From contig QQUF01000006.1 of assembly GCA_008501735.1 (NCBI GenBank), positions 1 through 59,088 on the forward strand: a DNA stretch of 59,088 bases, in the 5' to 3' direction. Shown here piece by piece: positions 35,900 to 44,547 of the stretch (position 1 is its first letter; each line of letters begins with the position of its first letter). The notes under the pieces were generated by a model that saw only the letters and a list, made by a program, of their open reading frames with translations, was not told the origin of the DNA and made no database searches. Made by a program: the position numbers and the translations under genes. The DNA is from Calditrichota bacterium (GTDB lineage: Bacteria; CLD3).

Positions 35900-37393
35900 A
35901 TGAAAGCTGTAATCCTCTCAACATTCGATTTAAGAAATTTAGAACCTGTTTTTGAATGGACAAATGAATTTTTGATTCCAATTGTTAACAAACCGATTGT
36001 TGAACACCAAATCGAATTACTCAAAAGTTATGAAATCTTAGATTTGATTTTGATTCTTAGAGACAGACCTTTTGAATCAGAAAAGTACTTTGAAAAGGGT
36101 GAGCGTTGGGGAGTAAATATTTCTTATTCTTTGGAAAAAGAAAACAAAGGAATTACTAGTTCTCTTTTCCGTCTTGGAAACAGGCTTGACGACACTTTTA
36201 TCTTTCTATCGGCAAATGTTGTTACAAATTTTAATGTTTCAGATTTTGTTCAAGAACATAAGAAATCTGAATCTGACTTAACTTATTTTGTTTCAAGTTT
36301 TGAAAACAGTTTGGTAGATGTGCAAAGTGATGATGAGATTAAAGATTTTTATCCATTTTTGATGAGTAAAAAAGCTTTAGAAGTAGTCTCCAAAAACCGT
36401 TCACTAAATACTCTAAAAAAAATAATTCATTTTCTTCTTGAGAATAATTTTAAAGTTTCTTCTTGGCGGAAAGATGAAGATTTTACCCACTTAGAATCTA
36501 TTGAAGATTACTGGAAAGTTAATAAGGATATTCTAAATGGAAAATATAAAGGTTTGATAATTTCTCCGGGTTACGAAGAGCGAGAAGGGTTTTGGTTAGG
36601 TGCAAGAAATAAAATCGAACAAGGTGTTAAAATTAGTAAACCTGTTGTTGTTGGTAGAAATTGTATTCTCGAAAGTGCTGCTTCAATTGATGAGTATTCG
36701 ATAATCGGTGATAATGTAATTATAGATAAATTTGCAAAAATAAAAAATAGTATTATTCTTTCGGATTCTTACATCGGACCTCACACTTCAGTTGAAAATT
36801 CGATTGTTTATAAAAACAACCTTTTTAATATTGATTCAAAAGTAAATATTTACGTTGGTGAAGAATTTATTTTAGGAAGTTCGGAAGGTCAGGAGATTTC
36901 CAACAAAGGAAATCGTTTTATGAATACTTTAGTGGCTGTTGGGCTTTTAGTTGTTTTCTCACCTCTTCTTTTGTTAATGCTTTTGTTTAGTTTGATTTTA
37001 CCATTCAAAAAATTATTCTACACAGAAGAACGAACAGGAGATTTTGAAGTAATTGATTTGCAAGGAAATCGAGCTCCAAAGACTTTCAAAATGAACTGTT
37101 TCAAAAGTAATTTTAGACTTTTTCACAAATTGCCTGGGCTTTTGAATGTAATTAAAGGTGATATTTGGTTAGTTGGAAACACTCCACTCTCAAAAGAAGA
37201 ACTTTTACAAATTACAGAAGAATGGCAAAAAGTAAGATTTGAAGCTCCTCCTGGACTTTTTCACTTCTGGGAAATTGAAAGCAAAGAAGAGCCAACTTGG
37301 GAAGAAAAAATTATTATGGAAAATTTCTACGCTAAGACACGAAATACAAAGCTAAACATCAAAATCTTAATGAAAAGTATCTTTCCATTTTAA
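35900..37393 (+). CDS. Degenerate nucleotidyltransferase - beta-helix - sugar transferase fusion
   Basis: 497 residues. Residues 1-210 follow the sugar nucleotidyltransferase fold, but the GGxGTRL nucleotide loop is replaced by LSTFDLRNLEPVFEW. Residues 215-320 are hexapeptide-repeat-like (GVKISKPVVVGRNCILES). A hydrophobic segment at about 340-370 leads to a sugar-transferase-like C-terminus (LPGLLNVIKGDIWLVGNTPL). That part lacks the catalytic Asp-Glu and the KFRSM motif. Both enzymatic parts look inactive, so it may be a scaffold or regulator of the initiating transferase. It lies 81 bp after the STAS fusion and converges on the glycosidase gene. Confidence 0.75.
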   Translation: MKAVILSTFDLRNLEPVFEWTNEFLIPIVNKPIVEHQIELLKSYEILDLILILRDRPFESEKYFEKGERWGVNISYSLEKENKGITSSLFRLGNRLDDTFIFLSANVVTNFNVSDFVQEHKKSESDLTYFVSSFENSLVDVQSDDEIKDFYPFLMSKKALEVVSKNRSLNTLKKIIHFLLENNFKVSSWRKDEDFTHLESIEDYWKVNKDILNGKYKGLIISPGYEEREGFWLGARNKIEQGVKISKPVVVGRNCILESAASIDEYSIIGDNVIIDKFAKIKNSIILSDSYIGPHTSVENSIVYKNNLFNIDSKVNIYVGEEFILGSSEGQEISNKGNRFMNTLVAVGLLVVFSPLLLLMLLFSLILPFKKLFYTEERTGDFEVIDLQGNRAPKTFKMNCFKSNFRLFHKLPGLLNVIKGDIWLVGNTPLSKEELLQITEEWQKVRFEAPPGLFHFWEIESKEEPTWEEKIIMENFYAKTRNTKLNIKILMKSIFPF

Positions 37394-37400
37394 ATTCCCT

Positions 37401-39989
37401 TTACTCTTTCACCAAATAAAACAGTGCTTTATTTTCAGGATTAATTTCAAAAATTATTGAACCTGAATTTCGAGTTACATCTTTAACCTCGCTAAATCCA
37501 TCTTTACGCAAAGCTAAGACCTTAAGGTTTTTAGAATTTATGTGTGTGATTTCGATTTTTGAAGTTAAAGGTTCTGCAAAAACAGTTCCTTTACTTTTTT
37601 TGACAATTTGAGTTTCTCCCAAATTCCACTTTGTCCCCTCATTTTCAGCTTTTCCGATTGCAGAAACGAAAATATTTTTTGATTCGTTAATTGGCTTCTT
37701 TTCTAAACTTGAGACGAAAATTGAACCGAATTTGCTTTTTGTGTCAAACTTCACAAAATCACACTTTACATCTTTTTGTTTTGCCAAATTCCCAACTACA
37801 CCCTGAGTTCTTGGTGAATTTAGGTAAAGCAAGCCTTTCTCAAAATCTCTAAAATATTCTTTAGTGTCAGAAGAAATAACTCCTTCGTAATTTTCAAATC
37901 TATCGGTTGGAGTAAGTCCTTTTTCGCCTTCGATGACTCCAGAAATCTTGAACTGTTCGGTTGCTGTGTTGAAAAAAGGTGTAGCAGAAGGTTTCCATTT
38001 CTCATCGCCATAAAGTGTATCATAATCCCAATTTAAAACTAACTCTCTCTGTGCTTGAGCTAAGTCTTCTCTTCTAAAAATCAAAGCTGAAATTGGTAAA
38101 ACGGCTGTCGTTTGCGGGTCAATTAGTAAGTTGTAAGCTCCTTTGAGTGAGGAAATTTCGCCTGTTCCATTTTGCCTGTAAGCGTAAAGAATCAAAGCTG
38201 ACCAATTTTGTAAAGAACCAATTGAAGCCATTTGTATCGGCAAAACGCTTCGCCATTTCCCTTGCCAATCAGGTCCGTACTCTGAAATAACAAAAGGTTT
38301 GTCCTTGATTCGTGCAAAAGAAGCTGAAAGGACAGGGTTTCCTAAACTTGGATTTACGTCTAATTTTGAACTGCCGTAAGTGTGTGTGTCCATAAAGTCC
38401 ATTTTTGCCATAGATGGTAAGTCTTTTTGGTAAATAACCCAATTCGTTCCAGTTACAGGAATTTTGACTCCAAGAGTTTTAATGTAAGTCTTTATATCGT
38501 AGAAATAATTTGCTTGAACGTCATTCAAAAATTCTTTTCCTTTTTCGTCTCGCCAAAGATTTGACATCTGAAACTCCATCACACCTTTTCTGTCTGCCCA
38601 AATCGATTTAATTTTTTCAAACTGTGAAATGTATGGTTCAATGTCGTAACGAGTTCTTCTTGCAATTACGTTATGAGTTGTGATGTCATTTTCGTTAGTT
38701 ACAGTTGTGAAAGCAAAAACAGGGTCGTCTTTGTAATCCAAGTTTGTGTAGGTGTTTTTGTGTTCCCAAAGTGTTTGTGCATAAAGTTTTTGTTTCTCAA
38801 TTAAGTCAGGAACAAAGTGTGTAAAACCTTTCCAAGTTTTAATCCCCTTTGGTTTATTCCACAAATGGTCAGGGTCAACGAGCAAATCAAGTTGAATGTA
38901 AATTCCTTCTTCTTTTAAACAGTAGAACAAGTAATCCAATTTGAGCCAGTTTACAGCGTCAGATTTTAAGTAGCCTTTTTCATCAGAGTAAAAAAGCCTT
39001 TTTGAGGACCATTTTACGTTTAAATGATGAATTCTAACTAAATTGACTCCCATTTTTGCAAGGCGTTTTGCAAGAATTTCAGCTTCTTCTTTTTCAGGAA
39101 AACATTGTTCTCCGCTAAGATTTACACCAAAAAATTTAATTTTTTTGTTCCCTTCAAAGACAAAGTTCTCACCTTTAGTTTGTAAGAAACCGAATTTACC
39201 TGCTGGTTTGTGATTCAAAAAAGAAAGGTCAATTGGAAATGAATCCCAAGGAAGCGGATTTTCTAACCAATCAGAGGTGATAAAGTTTTTGCCTTTTGAG
39301 TCTGGGTTAAGAGAGAAATTTGTAGGTTTTAAAAACTCAATTTCTAAACTAATTTTATGTTTTCCAAATTCAAAATTAGATTCTGGAACCCAAACACGAA
39401 CCTCTAAAGCACTTTTTCCTGAAAGCCTTCTATCTGTTACAGTAAAATTTTGATTTTTTGAAGTCTTGATTTTGAAAAATGACTCAACTTCAAATTCCCC
39501 TGCTCTGTCTTCAAAATAAATTTTTGTGTCTGGATAAAAAGGTAATTTAGTTTTACTTGAGTTTGACACTCGAAAGTTTTTACCACACAGAAAATCTGTT
39601 GGGATTTTGAAAACGAAAGCCATTCCTTTGGTTTCGAGTTTGTGAATAACATTCAAGGATAAGTTAACTTTTACACTATTCTTTTTATTTCTTGAAACTT
39701 CTAAAGCGAAAGGTAACTCACTTACTTTTGGCTTTAGAATAAAACCACCTTTAAACTGAATTTTACCATTTGAATAATTTTGAATAACATCTTTAGGATA
39801 TTTTAATTTCCAATTTTTATCCCAAAAATAAATCTGTAAATCGAAAATCTCTTCTTGCTCGTTGGTGTAAATAATTTTGTCCAAATCTCTTACTTCAAAA
39901 ATTGACTCTTGGGCAAAAGAGTTCTGAAAAAGAGATAAAAGAGAAATTGTCAGGAAACTAAAAAAAGTGATTCTCGAGTTTAAAAGCAT
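37401..39989 (-). CDS. Secreted GH5-like glycoside hydrolase
   Basis: 862 residues with a clear signal peptide ending NSFAQE. A beta-rich N-terminal region of about 270 residues precedes a TIM-barrel domain with GVNLVRIHHLNVKW, the acid/base TVTNENDIT (Glu near 433) and the nucleophile region FVISEYGPDW (Glu near 568). A C-terminal beta domain follows. Clan A enzymes of this type cleave beta-glycosidic bonds in the periplasm or outside the cell. It lies between EPS genes and the partition locus and could trim or release the polysaccharide made here. Substrate cannot be assigned. Confidence 0.82.
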   Translation of the reverse strand: MLLNSRITFFSFLTISLLSLFQNSFAQESIFEVRDLDKIIYTNEQEEIFDLQIYFWDKNWKLKYPKDVIQNYSNGKIQFKGGFILKPKVSELPFALEVSRNKKNSVKVNLSLNVIHKLETKGMAFVFKIPTDFLCGKNFRVSNSSKTKLPFYPDTKIYFEDRAGEFEVESFFKIKTSKNQNFTVTDRRLSGKSALEVRVWVPESNFEFGKHKISLEIEFLKPTNFSLNPDSKGKNFITSDWLENPLPWDSFPIDLSFLNHKPAGKFGFLQTKGENFVFEGNKKIKFFGVNLSGEQCFPEKEEAEILAKRLAKMGVNLVRIHHLNVKWSSKRLFYSDEKGYLKSDAVNWLKLDYLFYCLKEEGIYIQLDLLVDPDHLWNKPKGIKTWKGFTHFVPDLIEKQKLYAQTLWEHKNTYTNLDYKDDPVFAFTTVTNENDITTHNVIARRTRYDIEPYISQFEKIKSIWADRKGVMEFQMSNLWRDEKGKEFLNDVQANYFYDIKTYIKTLGVKIPVTGTNWVIYQKDLPSMAKMDFMDTHTYGSSKLDVNPSLGNPVLSASFARIKDKPFVISEYGPDWQGKWRSVLPIQMASIGSLQNWSALILYAYRQNGTGEISSLKGAYNLLIDPQTTAVLPISALIFRREDLAQAQRELVLNWDYDTLYGDEKWKPSATPFFNTATEQFKISGVIEGEKGLTPTDRFENYEGVISSDTKEYFRDFEKGLLYLNSPRTQGVVGNLAKQKDVKCDFVKFDTKSKFGSIFVSSLEKKPINESKNIFVSAIGKAENEGTKWNLGETQIVKKSKGTVFAEPLTSKIEITHINSKNLKVLALRKDGFSEVKDVTRNSGSIIFEINPENKALFYLVKE

Positions 39990-40012
39990 AAAATGAGTAA
40001 ACCTAAAAGTAA

Positions 40013-40034
40013 TATGATATGATACTATATGATA
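40013..40034. promoter_or_regulatory. TATGATA heptad cluster at the end of the partition operon
   Basis: Three TATGATA heptads (40013-40019, 40018-40024, 40028-40034) overlap the stop of the ribbon-helix-helix gene. They are the reverse of the TATCATA half-sites found upstream of parA. Their density and location suggest a binding site for the adjacent ribbon-helix-helix protein. Confidence 0.5.
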
Positions 40035-40342
40035 TTGTTTAACTCTTCGTCAATTGTCGGAATAAGCGAATCGATTAAAATTTTGTGCATACTTTTACCT
40101 GTTTTTTCGCTAATGAATTTCAACTTCAGAAAATGTGGTTCAGGCAATCTTAGAATAAATTGTTTTTTTACGTCCTCACGAATTGACGGATTTTCCCAAG
40201 GGAAATTTTCAACACTAACCTCTTTTTTAGAATTTTTATCAGAAGTTTTTGCTGCGTTGATGAAACTATCCAATTTAGCTTGGTCTTCTTCGGTATTTTT
40301 AGTCGGTGGTTTGCTGATTAGTTTATTTTTAGTTTTACTCAT
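40025..40342 (-). CDS. Ribbon-helix-helix centromere-binding partner of ParA (ParG-like)
   Basis: 105 residues. The N-terminal 50 are polar and flexible (Lys, Thr, Ser, Glu). The C-terminal part (KKQFILRLPEPHFLKLKFISEKTGKSMHKILIDSLIP) reads as a ribbon-helix-helix domain. Its start overlaps the parA stop by 4 bp. This layout matches type Ib partition, where a short ParF/ParA ATPase is followed by a small ribbon-helix-helix protein with a disordered tail that binds the centromere and the operon promoter. The heptad sites around the operon are its likely targets. Confidence 0.82.
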   Translation of the reverse strand: MSKTKNKLISKPPTKNTEEDQAKLDSFINAAKTSDKNSKKEVSVENFPWENPSIREDVKKQFILRLPEPHFLKLKFISEKTGKSMHKILIDSLIPTIDEELNNII

Positions 40343-40983
40343 TTCGAAAATACCTTTTCGTAAAGATTTTGCATCTCATCGGTTGCTTTTTTGTCAATCG
40401 GCTCAAGTTCAATTACACTAAGTCCTTGACTCGCTGCTCTTCGGTAAGCGATTCTATCTTTTACAATCACTTCCGAAAATTCCAAATTCTCGAAATCCTC
40501 GATAATTTCAGAAGCATTTTCGGCTTCTGTTACAGAAGGATTTGGCGAAGCTCTGTTGATTACAACGTAAGCCTCAATTTCTGGATTAAACGCTTTGACT
40601 TGTGTTAGCAGTTGGTTCATTTGGGTTAAAGTCCAAACGTCGAATTGTGAGGCTTGAATTGGAATGAAAATTTTGTCTGAAATCGCAAGAGCAGAGCGAA
40701 GTTCAATGCTGTCTCTTCCACCAGCATCAATAATGATGTCTTGGTAACGATTCGCCAAATCTTTGACTTCTTTGACGATTCCGTTTCCATACTTTTGAAT
40801 GCAAGGGATTCGTTCTAATTTTTCATTGCTTTCACGAATTGCTGACCAAAAATTAGCACTTTCTTGTTTGTCAGTGTCAACAATCAAAACATCGAATCCT
40901 GCTTTTTTACGAAGAGTTGCAAGATTGGTAACAAAGGTTGTTTTACCTGTTCCACCTTTTTCGCCACCGATTAGAATTATCAT
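40339..40983 (-). CDS. parA: ParA-family partition ATPase (short, ParF-like)
   Basis: 214 residues with the deviant Walker A KGGTGKT at 9-15, VDTDKQESANFW as the A' region and IIIDAGGRDSIELRSAL as motif B. It lacks the N-terminal helix-turn-helix of long P1-type ParA proteins, which fits type Ib (ParF-like) ATPases. It moves plasmid copies along the nucleoid at cell division. It is the first gene of the two-gene par operon. The promoter region between it and the glycosyltransferase contains the heptad palindromes. Confidence 0.93.
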   Translation of the reverse strand: MIILIGGEKGGTGKTTFVTNLATLRKKAGFDVLIVDTDKQESANFWSAIRESNEKLERIPCIQKYGNGIVKEVKDLANRYQDIIIDAGGRDSIELRSALAISDKIFIPIQASQFDVWTLTQMNQLLTQVKAFNPEIEAYVVINRASPNPSVTEAENASEIIEDFENLEFSEVIVKDRIAYRRAASQGLSVIELEPIDKKATDEMQNLYEKVFSK

Positions 40984-41014
40984 ATTTTATCTCCAAAGTT
41001 TGGAAGTTAAAATA

Positions 41015-41094
41015 ATATCATATGATATGAAATCATACTAAAAAATAGCCTTGCTGGAGTTAGAAGAAAAAATAGGATAATATCATATGATATT
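41015..41094. promoter_or_regulatory. Partition operator/centromere with TATCATA palindromes
   Basis: Two palindromes lie upstream of parA: ATATCATATGATAT (41015-41028), plus an extra AATCATA at 41031-41037, and AATATCATATGATATT (41079-41094), which overlaps the stop codon of the preceding glycosyltransferase. Each is a pair of inverted heptads of the form (A/T)ATCATA. This resembles the heptad operators of omega/ParG-type ribbon-helix-helix proteins. Autoregulation and centromere function are inferred from that resemblance. Confidence 0.65.
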
Positions 41095-42100
41095 ACTTTT
41101 TGGGATAGCCTTTATTTGTAAGAGGTTTTCGTCCGAGTAGAGTTTGGAAGTAACGTAAAGCTCCAATGAATTGGGGGAAAACAACAAACGAAAGATGAAA
41201 AGTGTACAAATAGGCTTCTTTTTTTGAAATATTAAAAATCTTTTGGAATTTTGGAGTTCTAAGAACATTTCTAAAAATTACGAATAAAGCAAAAGGAATT
41301 AGGAAAAAAGACAAAACTGGAAAGATGAAACTTAAGATTATTAAGAATATTGGAAATGAAGCATTAATTACAATTCGCATAAATTCCTTGAACCACATTT
41401 TTTCAGGTTTGCCCATCAAACGTAAACCGATTTCTGCATAAGCGTGACCACTTCTATAAGCTCTTTTCCAATACTGCTTGAAAGTCAGCATATTCAAATC
41501 GTGTTTTGTCATTGGCTCAGTGAGACGGTAAATTTCCCAACCTTTTTGGCGAATTCTGTAACTGCATTCAGGGTCTTCCCCAGCAACCAAAAAATCATCA
41601 AATCCATTTACTTCTTCCAGAACATCACGACGAACCAAAACATCACCACCAAAATAATGACAAGGTCCTTCTTCGTAAACCCATTCAATGCTTCCGATAA
41701 TGTGGTAATTATTTTTTTTCGGGTAAACTTCATCACGTTTACCACAAACAGCAGCGACTTTGTCTTTTAAAAACGGAAGAGCTTTGTTGATAAATTCAGG
41801 GTGAAGGATTGTGTCTGCATCAAGAAATAAAATCAAAGGAGTTGTTGCGGCTCTGTAACCTGCATTTCTTCCTTTCCCAGGAGTTGGACTGTGGTCTTTA
41901 AGTTCAATCGTTTCTACACCTTCGTAACTTCGGGCAATTTCAGGACTTCCGTCAGTTGAACCTCCGTCTGAGAAAATGATTTTAATTTTATCTTGTGGAT
42001 AATTAGCATTTCTAACAGACTCAATGCAAGTCGAGAGATATTTTTTTACGTTAATTCCAATAATTACTGCGGTGATTTCTGGTAAATTATTTTTATCCAT
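41093..42100 (-). CDS. GT2-family glycosyltransferase
   Basis: 335 residues. The GT-A start is PEITAVIIGINVKKYLSTCIESV, followed by IIFSDGGSTDGSPEIA. The metal-binding region is LILFLDADTILHP, then GAGEDPECSYRIRQKGWEI-like sequence (AGEDPECSYRIRQKG). Two C-terminal hydrophobic segments (INASFPIFLIILSFIFPVLSFFLIPFALFVIF) suggest membrane attachment. It is the last gene of the long EPS operon, and its stop lies in a partition palindrome. Donor and acceptor are unknown. Confidence 0.9.
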   Translation of the reverse strand: MDKNNLPEITAVIIGINVKKYLSTCIESVRNANYPQDKIKIIFSDGGSTDGSPEIARSYEGVETIELKDHSPTPGKGRNAGYRAATTPLILFLDADTILHPEFINKALPFLKDKVAAVCGKRDEVYPKKNNYHIIGSIEWVYEEGPCHYFGGDVLVRRDVLEEVNGFDDFLVAGEDPECSYRIRQKGWEIYRLTEPMTKHDLNMLTFKQYWKRAYRSGHAYAEIGLRLMGKPEKMWFKEFMRIVINASFPIFLIILSFIFPVLSFFLIPFALFVIFRNVLRTPKFQKIFNISKKEAYLYTFHLSFVVFPQFIGALRYFQTLLGRKPLTNKGYPKK

Positions 42101-42103
42101 TTT

Positions 42104-42607
42104 CTAACTTTTCCTTGGGAATATTTTTGCAGGAATTCCTACAGCGATTGAATTTGGTGGAACGTCTTTAATGACGACTGCATTTGCTCCGATGTTTACG
42201 TTGTCGCCAATTGTGATTCTTCCGAGAACTTTTGCACCTGTTCCTATGTCAACGTTGTTTCCAATTTGCGGTGCGATTGGGTCGTCAACTCTTTGTAAAC
42301 CAACTGTAACTCCGTCGCGAATTACACAGTTGTCACCGAAACTTGCAAAACCACTAACAATGATTCCGCCAAAGTGGTCAATTCTAAAATTTTTTCCAAC
42401 CTTAGCTTCGCAAGGAAGTTCGATTCCTGTGATGATTTGAGTAAATTTGTAAACAATTTTGTAAAGCAAAGAAAAAGGCTTTCGGATAATTCCGGTTTTG
42501 ATTGTGTAACGCCAATTTCCAAAACGATAAGTAATCATTGCCCAAAAACCTTGAGCCATAAAATCACCATTGTAAGTTTTCAAATCTGCTTTGATGTTTT
42601 CTAACAT
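42104..42607 (-). CDS. Hexapeptide O-acetyltransferase (CysE/EPS type)
   Basis: 167 residues from the ATG at 42607. A TTG 12 bases upstream is possible but less likely. An N-terminal helix region (LENIKADLKTYNGD...MITYRFGNW) precedes hexapeptide repeats (VDIGTGAKVLGRITIGDNVNIGANAVVIKDVPPNS). It is a paralogue of 12807-13334. Its position inside the EPS operon, 3 bp from the next gene, suggests it decorates the polysaccharide with acetyl groups rather than acetylating serine. Confidence 0.85.
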   Translation of the reverse strand: MLENIKADLKTYNGDFMAQGFWAMITYRFGNWRYTIKTGIIRKPFSLLYKIVYKFTQIITGIELPCEAKVGKNFRIDHFGGIIVSGFASFGDNCVIRDGVTVGLQRVDDPIAPQIGNNVDIGTGAKVLGRITIGDNVNIGANAVVIKDVPPNSIAVGIPAKIFPRKS

Positions 42608-42621
42608 TTTGTTCACCAACC

Positions 42622-43632
42622 TTAATTGGTTGTTACAGTTCCGTATTTATCTTCTTTTAAACAGGCAAGAAAAGTACCGATTACTAATTTTGCTTCTTCT
42701 CTTTTCACTCTAGATTCTTCACCTTTTCTACGAATTGAATTTTTAAGATAAATCATAGATTTCCAAAAAATTTCAACGAATGCACTTTTAATCATTGGCA
42801 TAAAACCGTGATTTTTTCGGTAGTATCTTAATTCATTTTTAATTCTTAAATGTAAAAGCTGCTTACCGCCCGAAGTCATTGCTTTTTGGGTAAGTTCGCT
42901 ACTTTTAGCAGAACTTTGTCCACCTAAATGAATACATTTTGTGTAAGGGTAAAAGGTTACTTCCCAGCCAGCTCTTTTAGTTCTTAAACAAAAGTCAATT
43001 TCTTCAAAATAAAGAAAATACCTCTCGTCCAAAAAACCGATTCTTTCTGTTACTTCTTTTCTTACTAAAAAATAAGCTCCTGGAACCCAACCAACATTTT
43101 TAGGCTCACTGTGATCCCACCAAGTAAAGTCTGGTCCGCCAAATCTTTCTGAATTTGGGTTTTTTGAAGCAATTCCAGTAATTACTAAAAATTTTAGCCA
43201 AGGGCTTGGAAGCATTCTAGCAGAAGGTTGCATTAATCCGTCGTCGCCAACAAGTTTTACACCAAGAATCCCTGTTTTAGGATTCTCATCCATATATTTT
43301 AATGTCTTTGGTAAAGTATCTTCATACAAATAAGCGTCTGAATTTAGAAGTAAAAGGTAACGTCCAACACATTTTCTGAGAGCTAAATTATTCCCTGCTG
43401 CAAAACCTAAATTTTTAGGGCTCCGAATTAAGTGAACCTCTGGAAATTCCTTTTCAACCATATCAGCAGAATAGTCGTGAGAATCGTTGTCAACTACATA
43501 TACTTCGTGTGAAAAATCTTGAGCGAATTTTCTTACATAATTCAAACAATTTCGTAAAATATCTTTGGTGTTATAACTAACAATAATTATAGAAAGTAAT
43601 TTTTGTGGTGTTGCATCTAATTTCCTAGCCAT
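42622..43632 (-). CDS. GT2-family glycosyltransferase (rhamnosyltransferase-like)
   Basis: 336 residues. It has SIIIVSYNTKDILRNCL, VYVVDNDSHDYSADMV and RSPKNLGFAAGNNLALR, then LLLLNSDAYLYEDTL and YFEEIDFCLRTKRAGW. This is the pattern of WbbL/RfbF-like rhamnosyltransferases. That fits the rml genes on the same molecule, although this family also uses other donors. It is 14 bp upstream of the acetyltransferase and 6 bp downstream of the next GT2 gene within the compact operon. Confidence 0.9.
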   Translation of the reverse strand: MARKLDATPQKLLSIIIVSYNTKDILRNCLNYVRKFAQDFSHEVYVVDNDSHDYSADMVEKEFPEVHLIRSPKNLGFAAGNNLALRKCVGRYLLLLNSDAYLYEDTLPKTLKYMDENPKTGILGVKLVGDDGLMQPSARMLPSPWLKFLVITGIASKNPNSERFGGPDFTWWDHSEPKNVGWVPGAYFLVRKEVTERIGFLDERYFLYFEEIDFCLRTKRAGWEVTFYPYTKCIHLGGQSSAKSSELTQKAMTSGGKQLLHLRIKNELRYYRKNHGFMPMIKSAFVEIFWKSMIYLKNSIRRKGEESRVKREEAKLVIGTFLACLKEDKYGTVTTN

Positions 43633-43638
43633 TTTTAT

Positions 43639-44547
43639 CTAATCCTTTTCTGGTTCTGGAGGTGGAATTTGTTCTAACCTTTTGCCAATTCCAAGATTCT
43701 CGAATTGCCAAGCGTGTAAAGATTTACGAAATTTATCATCACCAAACCGTCGCATTCCTGCAAGCATTGCCCGGAAATAACCAATAACAATGAAAAATCC
43801 ACCTATCAAAAAAGGCTTTTCAAAAGTCCTGTAAGCTCCGATTCCAAAAATGTAAAGTGGATGAGTTCCCATAAAATATTGACCTTTTCCCCAACGCATT
43901 CTTCCGTGAATGATTCCTTTGTGAGAAGAACCCATTAAACGTAAATGAAGAAAATTTAGGTCTTCGTGTCTAAAACTTCCTGTTCTCCAACCTGCAATTC
44001 TGCAAGCGTGATAAGCAATTCCGTCCCAATGAACTTCCCGAACAAATCCGCCCATATCTTCAAAGCATTTTCTTTTGTAGAAATTAATCATTCCAGCGAC
44101 CATTTCGTCGTTGTGTCTTTCTTCTGTTAGAGTTCCGTCATCGGCTCTTTGGAAAGGTTTTCCACTTGCAGCACCGAGATATTTGTCATTTTTGAAAAGG
44201 GAAACTAAAGTTTCAAAATATTTAGGTTTGAATTCGATGTCCCCGTCCATTTTGCAAACGAAATCATAATCTTTGGTTTTAATTCTATCGTAGCCGTAAT
44301 AAAATGCCTCAACAACTCCAGGACCAACTGCTCGAACTCCTCGATTAGGTTTCTTAACGATGTGAATCCAATCGTGTTTAGCACAGGCTTTCTCGACAAT
44401 TTCTGTTGTTCCGTCTGTCGAGCCGTCATCAACAATTATCCACTCAACAGGTCTTAGAGTCTGATTTACAGTGGAATCAATTGTTCCTTGAATTAAATCA
44501 GCTTCATCTCGTACAGGAGAAATTATTACAATTTTATTTTTAGCCAT
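43639..44547 (-). CDS. GT2-family glycosyltransferase
   Basis: 302 residues, with IVIISPVRDEADLIQGTIDS, WIIVDDGSTDGTTEIV and FVCKMDGDIEFKPKYF as the GT-A donor motifs, and a hydrophobic segment near the C-terminus. I choose the ATG at 44547 because GGAG lies 6 bases before it. The TTG at 44559 is inside that region. With this start the gene overlaps the upstream glycosyltransferase by 8 bp. The role is addition of a sugar to the repeat unit. Substrate is not visible. Confidence 0.9.
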   Translation of the reverse strand: MAKNKIVIISPVRDEADLIQGTIDSTVNQTLRPVEWIIVDDGSTDGTTEIVEKACAKHDWIHIVKKPNRGVRAVGPGVVEAFYYGYDRIKTKDYDFVCKMDGDIEFKPKYFETLVSLFKNDKYLGAASGKPFQRADDGTLTEERHNDEMVAGMINFYKRKCFEDMGGFVREVHWDGIAYHACRIAGWRTGSFRHEDLNFLHLRLMGSSHKGIIHGRMRWGKGQYFMGTHPLYIFGIGAYRTFEKPFLIGGFFIVIGYFRAMLAGMRRFGDDKFRKSLHAWQFENLGIGKRLEQIPPPEPEKD

